Assembly: GCA_963725415.1 (NCBI GenBank)
Contig: CAVRZY010000240.1
Location: 1-30,859 of the forward strand
Direction of reading: 5' to 3'
DNA length: 30,859 bases
From: CAVRZY01 sp963725415
Lineage (GTDB): Bacteria > Acidobacteriota > Terriglobia > Bryobacterales > Bryobacteraceae
The position numbers and the translations under genes were made by a program. Each line of letters begins with the position of its first letter. Position 1 is the first letter of the stretch. This document shows positions 8,632 to 16,198 of this stretch, one piece after another. A model generated the notes under the pieces. It was not told the DNA's origin and made no database searches. It saw only the letters and a list, made by a program, of their open reading frames with translations.

Positions 8632-8900
8632 CAAGGTCGCCAGTTGAGCCACTCGCCAGGCACCAGCGGCTGCCAGTCAAGAGCCTCCATGACCGGGAAG
8701 TCTTCCTTCTTCTCCTCGTGGATGTAGCTCAACGCGCAGGCGCGCGCATGGTCTTTGGCCTTGGCCTCGGTAAACTGGCGGCCCCCATGGATGCAGACGC
8801 CGGGACCGTGGATCACGATCTTCCATTCGTCAAAATCTGACGCCACCAGCAAGGTCAGGTAGTGGTATTTTGTCTTGAACCCTGATGCCACGCGGAACAT
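8631..8900 (-). CDS. Conserved-looking hypothetical protein, 89 aa
   Basis: Starts at ATG 8900 with a GGGGG-type ribosome binding site five bases upstream. The composition is that of a real soluble protein, with aromatic and charged residues evenly spread (KTKYHYLTLLVASDFDEWKI, then EWLNWRP at the end). No known domain recognised, no signal peptide or membrane segment. Its stop overlaps the start of the permease gene (TGATG), so the two are probably translationally coupled. Function unknown. Confidence 0.7.
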   Translation of the reverse strand: MFRVASGFKTKYHYLTLLVASDFDEWKIVIHGPGVCIHGGRQFTEAKAKDHARACALSYIHEEKKEDFPVMEALDWQPLVPGEWLNWRP

Positions 8901-8961
8901 AGTAACCCCCCTGATATTGTAGGCGGTCTGAGTCTGCCTGGCGAGGGTTTCTGCAAAGTAT

Positions 8962-10307
8962 TTACAGTGGCCGGAAGCGGGCGCTGAAGTGGCGCAGGAA
9001 GGGCGGCTCCCAGACGATCTCCAGGCCCCGGATAGCCTGGCGGCGCTCGTTCACCTCCAGAATGGCCTCCACCACGTAGTCGATGTGACTCTGGGTGTAG
9101 ACCCGCCTGGGGATGGCCAGCCGGAGCAACTCGTGGCGCGCCTTGTCCCCGAACATCACCGAGCCGATCTCCACCGACCGGATGCCGGCATGCCGGTACA
9201 GCTCCACCGCCAGGGCCTGCCCCGGAAACTGGTGGCGTGGGATCTGCGGCAGCATGCGCGCCGCGTCGATGTAGATGGCGTGGCCGCCGGGTGGCTGGAC
9301 AATCGGAACGCCCCGCTCCGCGATGTGCCGCCCCAGGTATTCCGTCGAGACGATCCGGTAGCGCAAGTAGTCCGGGTCGAGCACTTCCCTCAGGCCTACC
9401 GCGATGGCCTCCAGGTCCCGGCCCGCCAGCCCGCCGTAAGTCGGAAACCCTTCCGTCAGGATCAGCAGCTCCTTCTCCTGCTCGGCCAGCCGGTCGTCGT
9501 TGGTGCATAGGAACCCGCCGATGTTGGCGAAGGCGTCCTTTTTTGCCGAGAAGGTGCAGCCGTCCGCCAGCGAAAACATTTTCTGCGCGATCTGTTTCGG
9601 CGCCCAGCCGGCATAGCCGGATTCCCGCAACTGGATGAAGTAGGCGTTCTCGGCGAACCGGCAGGCGTCCAGGTAGAGCGGGATGCCGTAGCGGTCGCCA
9701 CCCCTTTGACGGCCTCGATATTTTCCATCGAGACCGGCTGGCCGCCCCCGGAGTTGTTGGTGAGCGTCAGCATGACCAGCGGAATCCGCTCGGCCCCCTC
9801 CGCTTCAATGAGGCGCTCCAGGGCCTCCACGTCCATATTGCCCTTGAACGGAAGCTGCGCCTGCGTGTCCTCCGCCTCGCGACAGGGCAGATCCACGGCG
9901 CGCGCCCCCGTGAACTCGATGTTGGCGCGCGTGGTGTCGAAGTGGGTGTTGTTCGGGACCACCTGGCCGGCACGGCACATCACCCGGAACAGGATGCGCT
10001 CGGCCGCCCGGCCCTGGTGCGTGGGGATGACATGACGGAAGCCGGTCAGTTCCTGAACCACCGCCTTCATCCGGTAGAAGCTCTCGCTGCCCGCATAGGA
10101 CTCGTCGCCCCGCATCATGGCGGCCCATTGCTCGGTGGACATGGCGCTGGTGCCTGAATCCGTCAGCAGGTCGATCAGGATGTTCCTGGCGTCGATCAGG
10201 AACAGGTTGTATCCCGCCTCCGCCAAGAACTCCTCGCGTTGCTCGCGCGTAGTCTGCCGCAACGGCTCGACGCTCTTGATGCGGAACGGCTCGATGATGG
10301 TTTTCAC
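8962..10307 (-). pseudogene. tnaA: Tryptophanase / beta-eliminating lyase, split by a one-base frameshift
   Basis: The first frame (start ATG 10307) gives EPFRIKSVEPLRQTTREQRE, LLTDSGTSAMS, RGDESYAGSESFY, IPTHQGRAAE and NNSGGGQPVSMENIEAVKGV, all hallmarks of the PLP-dependent tryptophanase/tyrosine phenol-lyase family. At about 9696 one base is missing (gtggcgaccgc would need gtggcggaccgc); the other frame then continues ADRYGIPLYLDACRFAENAY, SADGCTFSAKKDAF-type PLP-lysine region (SLADGCTFSAKKDA), FPTYGGLAGRDLE and LRLAIPRRVYTQSH to the stop at 8962. The joined length, about 448 aa, is normal. The residues SVEIGS replace the SMERG of tyrosine phenol-lyase, favouring tryptophanase, although the N-terminal half resembles tyrosine phenol-lyase. 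The reaction would be L-tryptophan to indole, pyruvate and ammonia. Confidence 0.85.
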
Positions 10308-10372
10308 AACCGGAGTCTAGCAAATGCCGTCAGCGATTAGCCGTCAGCAGCCGCCTTGTATACTGGAAGTCT

Positions 10373-11437
10373 ATGGTCAAACGGAGTTTGTTCGCAATTG
10401 TACTGTCTTCATTCACTGTCGTCGAGGCTGCCGACAAGCTGGCCGGCGGCCCCTACGTGGTCAATGTGGGTCCAAGGAAAGCCACCATCGGCTGGGTCAT
10501 CCAGACCTCCGAAGCGAAACTCGGCCTGGCGCCCGGCAAGCTGGACAAGAGCGGGCCAGTGCTGCGGTCCGAGAAGGTCACCGCGGCGGGCCTTGAGGCG
10601 GGGAAAACCTACTACTACGATGTCACGGGCACGCCGGAAGGCACCGGGCATTTCAAGACTGCTCCCCTCGGGCGTTCCTCGTTCCAGTTCGTGGTTTACG
10701 GTGACACGCGGACCCGTCATGAGGTGCATCGCAGCGTGGTGGCCGCCATCGCCAAGGTCCAGCCCGATTTCGTCCTGCTCGTCGGCGACCTGGTCGCTGA
10801 TGGAGATGACACCGCGCTGTGGCCTATCTTCTTCTCCATTGAAAAAGACCTGCTGAACAAGACCGTGTTTTTCCCCATGCTCGGCAATCACGAGCGCAAC
10901 AACCGCCGCTACTACGAGTTCTTCGATGCCACTACCCCGTACTACTCGTTCGACTGGGGTACGGCGCATTTCGCCGTCCTGAACACCGATGTCGGCAATC
11001 TCGCCGCCAGCCGCGCGGCGCGCGAGGCTTTCTGGGCCGAGCAAACAGGCTGGCTGGAGGCCGACCTGGCCAGGGCCCAGAAGGCCGATCTCCGCTTTGT
11101 GGCCATGCATCACCCGCCCTTCTCCGCGGTCAAATCCAGGCAGGGCCGGGACACCCCGGGGACCGCGCTGGTTCCCCTGTTCGAGAAGTACAAGGTCCAC
11201 GCCGTGTTTTGCGGCCACGATCACAACTACCAGCACCACCTCAAGAACGGCATCCGCTACCTGGTGAGCGGCGGCGGAGGCGCCCCGCTGTATCCCACCG
11301 ACTCCCCCATTCCGGGCATCACCCAGAAGGCGGAAAGCGTCGAGAACTTCCTGAAAGTCAGCGTCGAAGGCAATACGGCCCTGATCGAAGCCTTCCGGCC
11401 CGACGGCAGCTCGATTGACAAGATCAGTTTGCCCTGA
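10373..11437 (+). CDS. Secreted metallophosphoesterase (purple acid phosphatase-like)
   Basis: 354 aa from ATG 10373 with GGAAG five bases upstream. A signal peptide (MVKRSLFAIVLSSFTVVEA) precedes a short fibronectin-III-like domain (residues about 22-100, ending AGLEAGKTYYYDVTGTPEGT). The calcineurin-like phosphoesterase domain follows with VYGDTRTRHE, LLVGDLVADG, MLGNHERN, AMHHPPFS and CGHDHNYQH, supplying the usual metal ligands. The fold arrangement is that of purple-acid-phosphatase-like enzymes, acting outside the cytoplasm. It is the only large plus-strand gene in the left half and is transcribed divergently from tnaA across a 65-nt gap. A long minus-strand open frame opposite it is a shadow. 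Confidence 0.92.
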   Translation: MVKRSLFAIVLSSFTVVEAADKLAGGPYVVNVGPRKATIGWVIQTSEAKLGLAPGKLDKSGPVLRSEKVTAAGLEAGKTYYYDVTGTPEGTGHFKTAPLGRSSFQFVVYGDTRTRHEVHRSVVAAIAKVQPDFVLLVGDLVADGDDTALWPIFFSIEKDLLNKTVFFPMLGNHERNNRRYYEFFDATTPYYSFDWGTAHFAVLNTDVGNLAASRAAREAFWAEQTGWLEADLARAQKADLRFVAMHHPPFSAVKSRQGRDTPGTALVPLFEKYKVHAVFCGHDHNYQHHLKNGIRYLVSGGGGAPLYPTDSPIPGITQKAESVENFLKVSVEGNTALIEAFRPDGSSIDKISLP

Positions 11438-11499
11438 GTCTTCCTTAGCGGGCGCCGTCGGCGGTGAGGTCTCGTTGCGGGCACTGTGTCGGAAGCCGA

Positions 11500-11634
11500 C
11501 TAGCCTTGGCGATAGCGGATCCGGTCGCTCTCGACGATCCACAGTTGGCCCGCCGGTGACTGCTGCGAGAATACCCGGATTGCGCGCTGGAACGCGGCCA
11601 GCACCGTGCGTTTGTCCTCCATCTTGAAGGTCAC
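11500..11634 (-). CDS. Possible 44-aa partner of the DUF433 protein (truncated DUF5615-like toxin?)
   Basis: A short frame starts with GTG at 11634, overlapping the DUF433 stop as GTGA, and ends at TAG 11502-11500. It encodes VTFKMEDKRTVLAAFQRAIR and ends LWIVESDRIRYRQG. DUF433 antitoxin-like genes are usually followed by a DUF5615 PIN-like protein of about 110 aa whose C-terminus often ends in a 'VVxxxRxRxR' strand; the tail here resembles that, but the PIN-like catalytic core is absent. It may be an internally deleted toxin or an independent small protein; the overlap favours translation. Confidence 0.5.
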   Translation of the reverse strand: MTFKMEDKRTVLAAFQRAIRVFSQQSPAGQLWIVESDRIRYRQG

Positions 11635-11873
11635 GCGCCGATCTCGAGGGGCAGGCCCACGGTGCCTTCGCGAGCAAGTTCCGCAGCATAGGCAAGCGCG
11701 GCGTCAATGTCCGCGCTCTCCAAAGCAGGGTAGCTGCCGAGGATCTCCTGCCGCGGGACGCCAGCGGCGACGTTGTCCAGCACGACCGACACCAGTACCC
11801 GTGTTCCGCGGATACACGCCTTGCCGTGGCAAACCCGCGGGTCCACGCTGATGCGCTCACGCCAGTGCTCCAT
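11631..11873 (-). CDS. DUF433 domain protein (antitoxin-like)
   Basis: 80 aa from ATG 11873. The sequence ISVDPRVCHGKACIRGTRVL, then VVLDNVAAGVPRQEILGSYP and ESADIDAALAYAAELA is the full DUF433 signature (conserved P-x-x-xHGKxCIRGTR-V and the helix-turn-helix-like part with SYPxLxxxDIxAAL). DUF433 proteins are regarded as antitoxins of DUF5615 partners; the small overlapping frame downstream occupies that place. Two stops upstream and a decayed nrdJ tail (11923-12045) begin 50 nt before the start. An ATG in the same frame much farther up reads through that tail and is rejected. Confidence 0.85.
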   Translation of the reverse strand: MEHWRERISVDPRVCHGKACIRGTRVLVSVVLDNVAAGVPRQEILGSYPALESADIDAALAYAAELAREGTVGLPLEIGA

Positions 11874-11922
11874 ACTCGAATTGTACGCTATTCGGCCAAG
11901 GCGGCCGGTGGGTGGGTTGGCC

Positions 11923-12045
11923 CTAGCTGCACCCGCTGGCACGGCCGCAGTTTTCGCACTGGCAACGCCTTCCGTTGCGGATCTGGTTCGGTGGGCCGCA
12001 GCTTGGGGGGCCAGGCCGCTTCCCTGACCGCGCGTCTCGGCCCCA
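11923..12045 (-). repeat. nrdJ 3'-end copy I (internally deleted)
   Basis: Minus strand reads a decayed LGPExAVxE-like stretch, then PKLRPTEPDP joined directly to RNGRRCQCENCGRASGCS in another frame and TAG at 11925-11923. The join removes what lies between two copies of GACCCGCA in the complete version, so a deletion between short direct repeats is likely. Copy E has the same join. Homology stops at the stop codon. Confidence 0.75.
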
Positions 12046-12061
12046 GCAAGCGGACACCCCG

Positions 12062-12535
12062 CTAGGCCGCCCGCGCAATCTGCGCGTACTCTTCTTCCGA
12101 CTGGGCGGGCAGCAGCACCCACAAGGTGTAAATCCCCAGTGCCGTACCGAAGGGTAGCTTAATCAGATTGATGCACCCCAGGATGAGAGTCAGCATCCGT
12201 GCCCAGGGTCGCCGTTCCAGGAGGCCCCAACCGGCCACAAGGCCAAGTGCCCCCTCCACCAGGACGAGCACTCCAATGATCTGCAGCAACCCACGGACGA
12301 AGTCTGGGGCATGCGGCGGCATGAAGCCGAAATCCCCAGAGAAGAATGCCAGGAGGACAACTCCCGGAATCAACCGAACGGCGGAAATCGCCAGCCAGAG
12401 AATACCCAGCAGGCGGACATGACCGGCAATCCGGCTCTCGGTGGGCATGAGGGGCACTCGGCCCATCGCCTTGCCGCATACTGGACAGAAACTCTGGGCG
12501 TCCGCCAGTTTCGTTCCACAACGCTCGCAGAACAT
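12062..12535 (-). CDS. Zinc-ribbon small membrane protein
   Basis: 157 aa from ATG 12535. The N-terminus is a zinc ribbon with C3-x2-C6 and C17-x2-C20 (MFCERCGTKLADAQSFCPVC). A cytosolic linker precedes about four hydrophobic segments: LLGILWLAISAVRLIPGVVLL, LLQIIGVLVLVEGALGLVAG, and two shorter ones around ARMLTLILGCINL and LGIYTLWVLL. This is a common 'zinc ribbon plus DUF-type membrane domain' layout of unknown function. It lies between nrdJ tail copies I and J, so it is one of the single-gene intervals of the array. Confidence 0.82.
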   Translation of the reverse strand: MFCERCGTKLADAQSFCPVCGKAMGRVPLMPTESRIAGHVRLLGILWLAISAVRLIPGVVLLAFFSGDFGFMPPHAPDFVRGLLQIIGVLVLVEGALGLVAGWGLLERRPWARMLTLILGCINLIKLPFGTALGIYTLWVLLPAQSEEEYAQIARAA

Positions 12536-12544
12536 GATTCACCT

Positions 12545-12905
12545 CCGGACCCGTCTATGAACTACGAGGGGCGGGCTGGTTTTGTTCCCCTTCCGGAACG
12601 GGAGGTCAGACCCCCTACGGCATCCGTCCTCCACCCTGGCTCTGGCAGCATCATTCGACGGAGATCCCTTGTCACGTCCGATCATCTGGCATGGTGGGTG
12701 GGAAACGACCGAGGGCGCCAGGCGGGGCACGCAGGCTGAACGCCATCTGCCTGGGGGGACGTCAGAATCGCCGCAGTCCGCGTTGCCGGGAAGGGCCTTT
12801 CGAAGAGCTGGTGGCGGACAATCACCGCTGGGCTACGGGGCCTTCTCGGCCAGGGACCAAGCCGCGACTAAGTTGCGGGTCATAATTCCCTGCGGACGCT
12901 CCGGA
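12545..12905. other. No gene seen
   Basis: Several short frames exist but none has a credible start, composition or similarity. At 12884-12897 the string ttgcgggtcataa resembles the TRN-encoding part of the nrdJ tail (ttgcgggtcatga) and may be a last trace of another copy; this is too short to be sure. Confidence 0.5.
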
Positions 12906-12913
12906 TGCAGCGC

Positions 12914-13050
12914 TTCGCGCCAAGCTCGCCAAGGTCGCGCCAAGAACGCAAACGAGAGCTTCTTGGCGTGCCTGGCGCGGAAACCAAGCCGGCAAGCCGA
13001 AACATGTCCCGCTCAACTGCACGCGGCAGCAGTCTCGCTTGCGGGTCATG
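12914..13050 (-). repeat. Palindrome P1 followed by trace copy J of the nrdJ 3' end
   Basis: 12914-12982 is an imperfect palindrome (ttcgcgccaag against cctggcgcggaa) with an inner cgccaagaacgc. It is followed by acatgtcccgctcaactgca, nearly the same as the sequence between palindrome P2 and copy B (gcatgtcctactcaactaca). The nrdJ part itself has shrunk to about 35 bp (ggcagcagtctcgcttgcgggtcatgg against gtagcagcttccgttgcgggtcatgatgg). The toxin gene's stop codon (13046-13048) lies within it. Confidence 0.65.
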
Positions 13051-13345
13051 GCGCCCCCCGGTACGTGTCTTCCCTGCGGAGACCGCAGTAGTGGAGGCGG
13101 ACTTCCAGGCCCGCAACGTCGTAGCGGAAGCGCCAGCGCCCGAGGCGGAGGCGATACTGCCCCTCGCCGGCCGGGACGCCCTGGAGCTTCCTGATGGCGT
13201 GGGCGCGGCTGCGATTGTACGGGTCGGCCCGCAGGATACCGAGGGCTTCGGCAAACAGCTCCGGTAACTCAGGGTGGCCCCGGGCCAGCCTCTTCAGTAG
13301 CCGGTCAAAGCACGGGCTGGTCCGAATGGCGAAAGGGGCAGTCAC
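13046..13345 (-). CDS. RelE/ParE-superfamily toxin
   Basis: 99 aa, GTG start at 13345 overlapping the antitoxin stop as GTGA. The sequence has the RelE-type layout: F-D-R-L-L-K-R-L-A in helix 1, ELFAEALGILRADPYNRSRA in helix 2, then IRKLQGVPAGEGQYRLRLGR and WRFRYDVAGLEVRLHYCGLR, i.e. the K-L-xG...YRxRxGxxRxxY core of the family. Known role: ribosome-dependent mRNA cleavage or gyrase poisoning, held off by the antitoxin. Its coding end runs into nrdJ trace J. Confidence 0.85.
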   Translation of the reverse strand: MTAPFAIRTSPCFDRLLKRLARGHPELPELFAEALGILRADPYNRSRAHAIRKLQGVPAGEGQYRLRLGRWRFRYDVAGLEVRLHYCGLRREDTYRGAP

Positions 13346-13653
13346 GTCTGGCCGCGTTGCGCGACCGCGGATTGCGCGCCGCGAAGCTCCGCCAGGAGTT
13401 CCCCTGCGGGCCGGCCCCTGCCGGCCGCGTGTTGGCGACGGCTCTGGCGGATGATGCGGCGGACCTTGGCGTCGCGCAGCTCGAGGTAGTCTTCTAGCTC
13501 GTCGGCGTCCATGATACCGATCACGGGAATGCCGTCCTTCTCCAGGATGAAGTACTCCTTGTTGACGTGCGCGCGCTTGGCCAACTGGCCGAGGTTGATT
13601 CGCGCCTGGGTGATGGGCAGGCGGTTAACGGTCACCGCCGGTTTGCTGGCCAT
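13342..13653 (-). CDS. Phd/YefM-type antitoxin
   Basis: 103 aa from ATG 13653; the GTG at 13659 would sit in the ribosome binding site AAGGAGG (13659-13665), which is placed five bases from the ATG and so decides the start. N-terminal ITQARINLGQLAKRA and YFILEKDGIPVIGIMDADEL are the Phd/YefM DNA-binding fold; the C-terminal arginine-rich tail (RRIIRQSRRQHAAGRGR) would bind the toxin. Autoregulation by the complex is usual in this family and fits the two palindromes directly upstream. Confidence 0.87.
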   Translation of the reverse strand: MASKPAVTVNRLPITQARINLGQLAKRAHVNKEYFILEKDGIPVIGIMDADELEDYLELRDAKVRRIIRQSRRQHAAGRGRPAGELLAELRGAQSAVAQRGQT

Positions 13654-13670
13654 GCACACCTCCTTGCCGG

Positions 13671-13701
13671 TTGATCAACGCTGATCAAAGTGTACCACTT
13701 T
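13671..13701 (-). promoter_or_regulatory. Two tandem palindromes, probable operator of the Phd/RelE pair
   Basis: 13671-13688 is TTGATCA-acgc-TGATCAA (perfect 7-bp arms). 13687-13701 is AAAGTG-tac-CACTTT (perfect 6-bp arms). They lie 18-48 nt upstream of the antitoxin ATG. Phd/YefM antitoxins bind such palindromes to repress their own operon; assignment here is by position. Confidence 0.7.
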
Positions 13702-13736
13702 GCCAAGGGACCCGGCGGAGGCTCCGCATGGAGCGG

Positions 13737-13849
13737 TTCGCGCCAAGAACGCAGAGGGGGAAGCAAAAGTAGTCCTTCGCGTGCTTGGCGGAATCTTTGC
13801 GTGCTTGGCGCGAAACCCGGGCCAGCGGACAAGCTAAAGCATGTCCTAC
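13737..13849 (-). repeat. Palindrome P2, directly beyond the stop of nrdJ tail copy B
   Basis: Arms TTCGCGCCAAG (13737-13747) and CTTGGCGCGAA (13804-13814) are a perfect 11-bp inverted repeat, with a second tcttggcg-like element (ttggcggaatctttgcg) inside. The same elements recur at P1 (12914-12982) and P3 (19355-19384), each time next to an nrdJ 3'-end copy. Confidence 0.75.
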
Positions 13850-14265
13850 TCAACTACACCCCCTCGTTCCCCCGCAGTTTTCGCACTTGTAGCAGCTTCC
13901 GTTGCGGGTCATGATGGAGCCGCATTCGGAGCAGATGGGGGCATCGTCGGCTACTGGGGTGAAGGGCAGCTTATGCTGCGGGTCGGGTTCGGTGGGGCGG
14001 AGCTTGGGGGTCTCGCCGACCTCGGTCACCGCATACTCCGGCCCCAGGAAGCGCGCCCCCATCCAGCGGAAGATGTAATCCATGATGGACTTGGCGTAGG
14101 GGATCTGGGAATTGCCGGTCCAGCCGCTGGGTTCGAAGCGCACGTGGCTGAACTTGTCCACCAGAAACTTCAGCGGCACGCCGTACTGGAGAGCGAAGCT
14201 GATGGCGGTGGCGAAGGCGCCCATGACGCCGGGAGGCCAGCCTGCGATTACGCTCACCCCATCGG
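13850..14265 (-). pseudogene. nrdJ 3'-end copy B (TSCPD remnant plus zinc ribbon, frame intact)
   Basis: The frame reads MGAFATAISFALQYGVPLKF from ATG 14224, then VRFEPSGWTGNSQIPYAKSI, FLGPEYAVTEVGETPKLRPT and CSECGSIMTRNGSCYKCENC to TGA at 13852-13850, about 124 aa. This is the end of the class II reductase's TSCPD domain and its C-terminal zinc ribbon with all four CxxC cysteines. It lacks everything upstream, including the catalytic barrel. The next about 35 bp (to 14265) match the flank found at copies C and F but not the full-length nrdJ. No ribosome binding site is evident. It could be a relic, but no stop or frameshift has accumulated. Confidence 0.85.
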
Positions 14266-14309
14266 CAGGTGACCGGTGTGGAAAGCGCGTTGAGCGTTCC
14301 TGATCCAAT

Positions 14310-14525
14310 CAACCTCCCCGATCGGGACTTCTGGCCAGCTTTGCAGGACCGCGGCCGCCTATCCGCCCGCCGCGCCAGAGCAGGCATAACTTCCGCGTCG
14401 GCCGTCAACCGACCACGATCCTCAGCCACGGCCAGACACATTTACCTGATGCCGATAACGCGACGAGTCACTTCACTGAATGCACACTGAGCTGTTCAAG
14501 CCAAGCTTATCCGTGCACGCCGTAC
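14310..14525. other. No gene seen
   Basis: Only short unconvincing frames. GC content drops towards the right, into the VWFA gene. Confidence 0.5.
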
Positions 14526-15461
14526 TTACTGGGTTAACCGAATAGCTCCCCTGTAGAAGACTAGGGGGCGTGGGCGGACTCCGATCACGTTCACCTGCAA
14601 ATCGAGGGGGCGTTGAGTCGTCAGCGATGCCGGGCTCACGAAAAAGAGCAAATACGGGGAGCGAATCGCGGACGCAAGCTGTGTGACCGCCGCAGACATT
14701 TCTTTCTTGCTCGGTACCCATGTCGCGTAGCCGCCGCTTCGATATGCGAACCGTACCAGATCTTCACGCGCCGATAGTTCTTCCGACGGTTGCAGTTCGG
14801 TGCGCCAACGCTCCACTAGAATGACCAGGAATATCGGAAGTGGCCATGCGGAAAAAGCTGCCGTGAGTTCTTCAATTCTGTAGGTGCTCTGATTGTCATA
14901 TGCGTCCGAAAAAATAAGCAGAGCCCGGTTCGCATGGCGCGCTTTGCGCATTGCGTTCAGAGCGAGGTAAACCGCATCGACCAATGCCGTTTTTCCTTTT
15001 GGAGTTGTCTCAAGCTTTGCCCGAATCTGGGGCAAGTCGGAAGTGAAGGCGCACTGTATGGCCGGCGCGGCATTCGCGTATTCCAGGAAGTACTCATCCT
15101 GCGGCCCCGAGGCGCCCAAAAATGCGTCGATTCCCGCTTTTGCGATTGTAAGGAGATCAACTCTGATACCGCGCATGCTTCCACTTGTATCCAGCAGGAT
15201 GCCCATCGAGAGTGGCCGTCGAACATGGGCGAAACCGCAGACTGTCTGGGGAACGCCATTTTCGGTAAGCGCAAAATCGGTTGCTTTCAGACCGTCCAGT
15301 GCCCTCCGCTCTCTCGTCATCACTCGAACGGGGACGGCCAGGACAGGGACGCCTGGTTGGCTCCCGCAATCCCTCACGGCGGCATTTGAATCGCCGTCCC
15401 CAGCTACAACAAAGGTCGCCAGAGCCATCTCGATCACCAACGCGGACTTTGGGCGACGCAT
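14526..15461 (-). CDS. Secreted VWFA-domain protein (acidobacterial type)
   Basis: 311 aa from ATG 15461 (MRRPKSALVIEMALATFVVA, a signal peptide); an upstream TTG/GTG-type extension of 12 residues is less likely. A beta-rich part (VPVRVMTRERRALDGLKATD, FALTENGVPQTV) leads into a von Willebrand A domain with the MIDAS motif DTSGSM, TALVDAVYLAL and LLIFSDAYDNQS. This order is that of the 'VWFA-related' family common in Acidobacteriota, of unknown function. GC content is visibly lower than in the neighbours (long stretches near 50%), and it sits alone between nrdJ tails B and C, both of which suggest separate origin. Confidence 0.87.
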   Translation of the reverse strand: MRRPKSALVIEMALATFVVAGDGDSNAAVRDCGSQPGVPVLAVPVRVMTRERRALDGLKATDFALTENGVPQTVCGFAHVRRPLSMGILLDTSGSMRGIRVDLLTIAKAGIDAFLGASGPQDEYFLEYANAAPAIQCAFTSDLPQIRAKLETTPKGKTALVDAVYLALNAMRKARHANRALLIFSDAYDNQSTYRIEELTAAFSAWPLPIFLVILVERWRTELQPSEELSAREDLVRFAYRSGGYATWVPSKKEMSAAVTQLASAIRSPYLLFFVSPASLTTQRPLDLQVNVIGVRPRPLVFYRGAIRLTQ

Positions 15462-15739
15462 GCTGCAACCATACCGCAATTTACCTGCATGTTCCAAGCG
15501 ATATCAGCAGCCTGCTGTCCAATGCGCTCCTGAAAATCGATGCCAAGGTTGCAGCGCGGTACCAGTTGGTCGTGCAACGCGCATCGCATAGAACTGCCGG
15601 AGTGCCGGTTCCGATCGGGTAGTCGGCCACTCGGACGTTGGCCACAAACGGCGTTCTGGAAACTCCAGCGACGTTCGGACTCAGAGGTCAGCTTCTCTTC
15701 CACAACCCAAACTCGCGGCGCTCACCGGCGCCGGCCCCC
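15462..15739. other. No gene seen
   Basis: A minus-strand frame at 15434-15703 (89 codons) overlaps the start of the VWFA gene and has no recognisable content. Treated as non-coding. Confidence 0.5.
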
Positions 15740-16185
15740 CTAACTGCACCCGCTGGTTCCCCCGCAATTGGCGCATTTGTAGCAGCTTCCGTTGCGGGTC
15801 ATGATCGAGCCGCGCTCGGAGCACAGCGGGGCGTCGGAAAATGGGGACCGGCTACACTGTCCCCCCGTGGAGGGTGCTGCCCGTCCCCATTTTCATGCCC
15901 CTGGGTGCCGGCGCGCCGACATGGCCGCGTTCTGTCCCCTTTTTCCGCAGTGGCCGCAGGTTGGGCTCTCGCCCACCTCCGTCACCGCGTACTCCGGCCC
16001 GAGGAAGCGGCCGCCGATCCACCCGCCGAACTCGACTCTCAGGTAGCTGAACTTGTCCACCAAGAACTTGAGCGGCACGCCGTACTGGAGGGCGAAACTG
16101 ATGGCAGTGGCAAAGCCGTCCGTCGAACCGGGACGGCAGCCGGCGATTGCGCTCAGCCCGAGAGTACGTGGTGCATGCAAAAGCG
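15740..16185 (-). pseudogene. nrdJ 3'-end copy C, interrupted by a hairpin insertion
   Basis: From the right, DGFATAISFALQYGVPLKFL and VDKFSYLRVEFGGWIGG are followed by FLGPEYAVTEVGESP; the part encoding NSQIPYAKSIMDYIFRWMGA is missing. Then comes foreign sequence (15835-15950), and the tail resumes as CSERGSIMTRNGSCYKCANC to TAG at 15742-15740. One zinc ligand has become arginine. The right flank 16131-16180 (ggcagccggcgattgcgctc and on to gtgcatgc) matches that of copy F and, partly, B. Confidence 0.85.
15837..15894. repeat. Hairpin insertion (REP-like) inside nrdJ copy C
   Basis: Perfect 12-bp inverted repeat GAAAATGGGGAC (15837-15848) and GTCCCCATTTTC (15883-15894) around a 34-nt loop. 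It interrupts the nrdJ tail; a further about 55 bp to the right, including ctgtcccctttttccgc, is also foreign. The GGGGAC/GTCCCC theme is typical of small repeats mobilised by REP-associated transposases, but none is present here. Confidence 0.6.
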
Positions 16186-16198
16186 GCCCGGGTCTCCC

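Noticed and set aside
10409..11860. A 483-codon minus-strand open frame opposite the metallophosphoesterase.
   Set aside because: Its product has no domain; the plus strand encodes a complete phosphoesterase with all motifs.
15434..15703. An 89-codon minus-strand frame upstream of the VWFA gene.
   Set aside because: It overlaps the VWFA start, has no similarity to anything recognised and no clear ribosome binding site.
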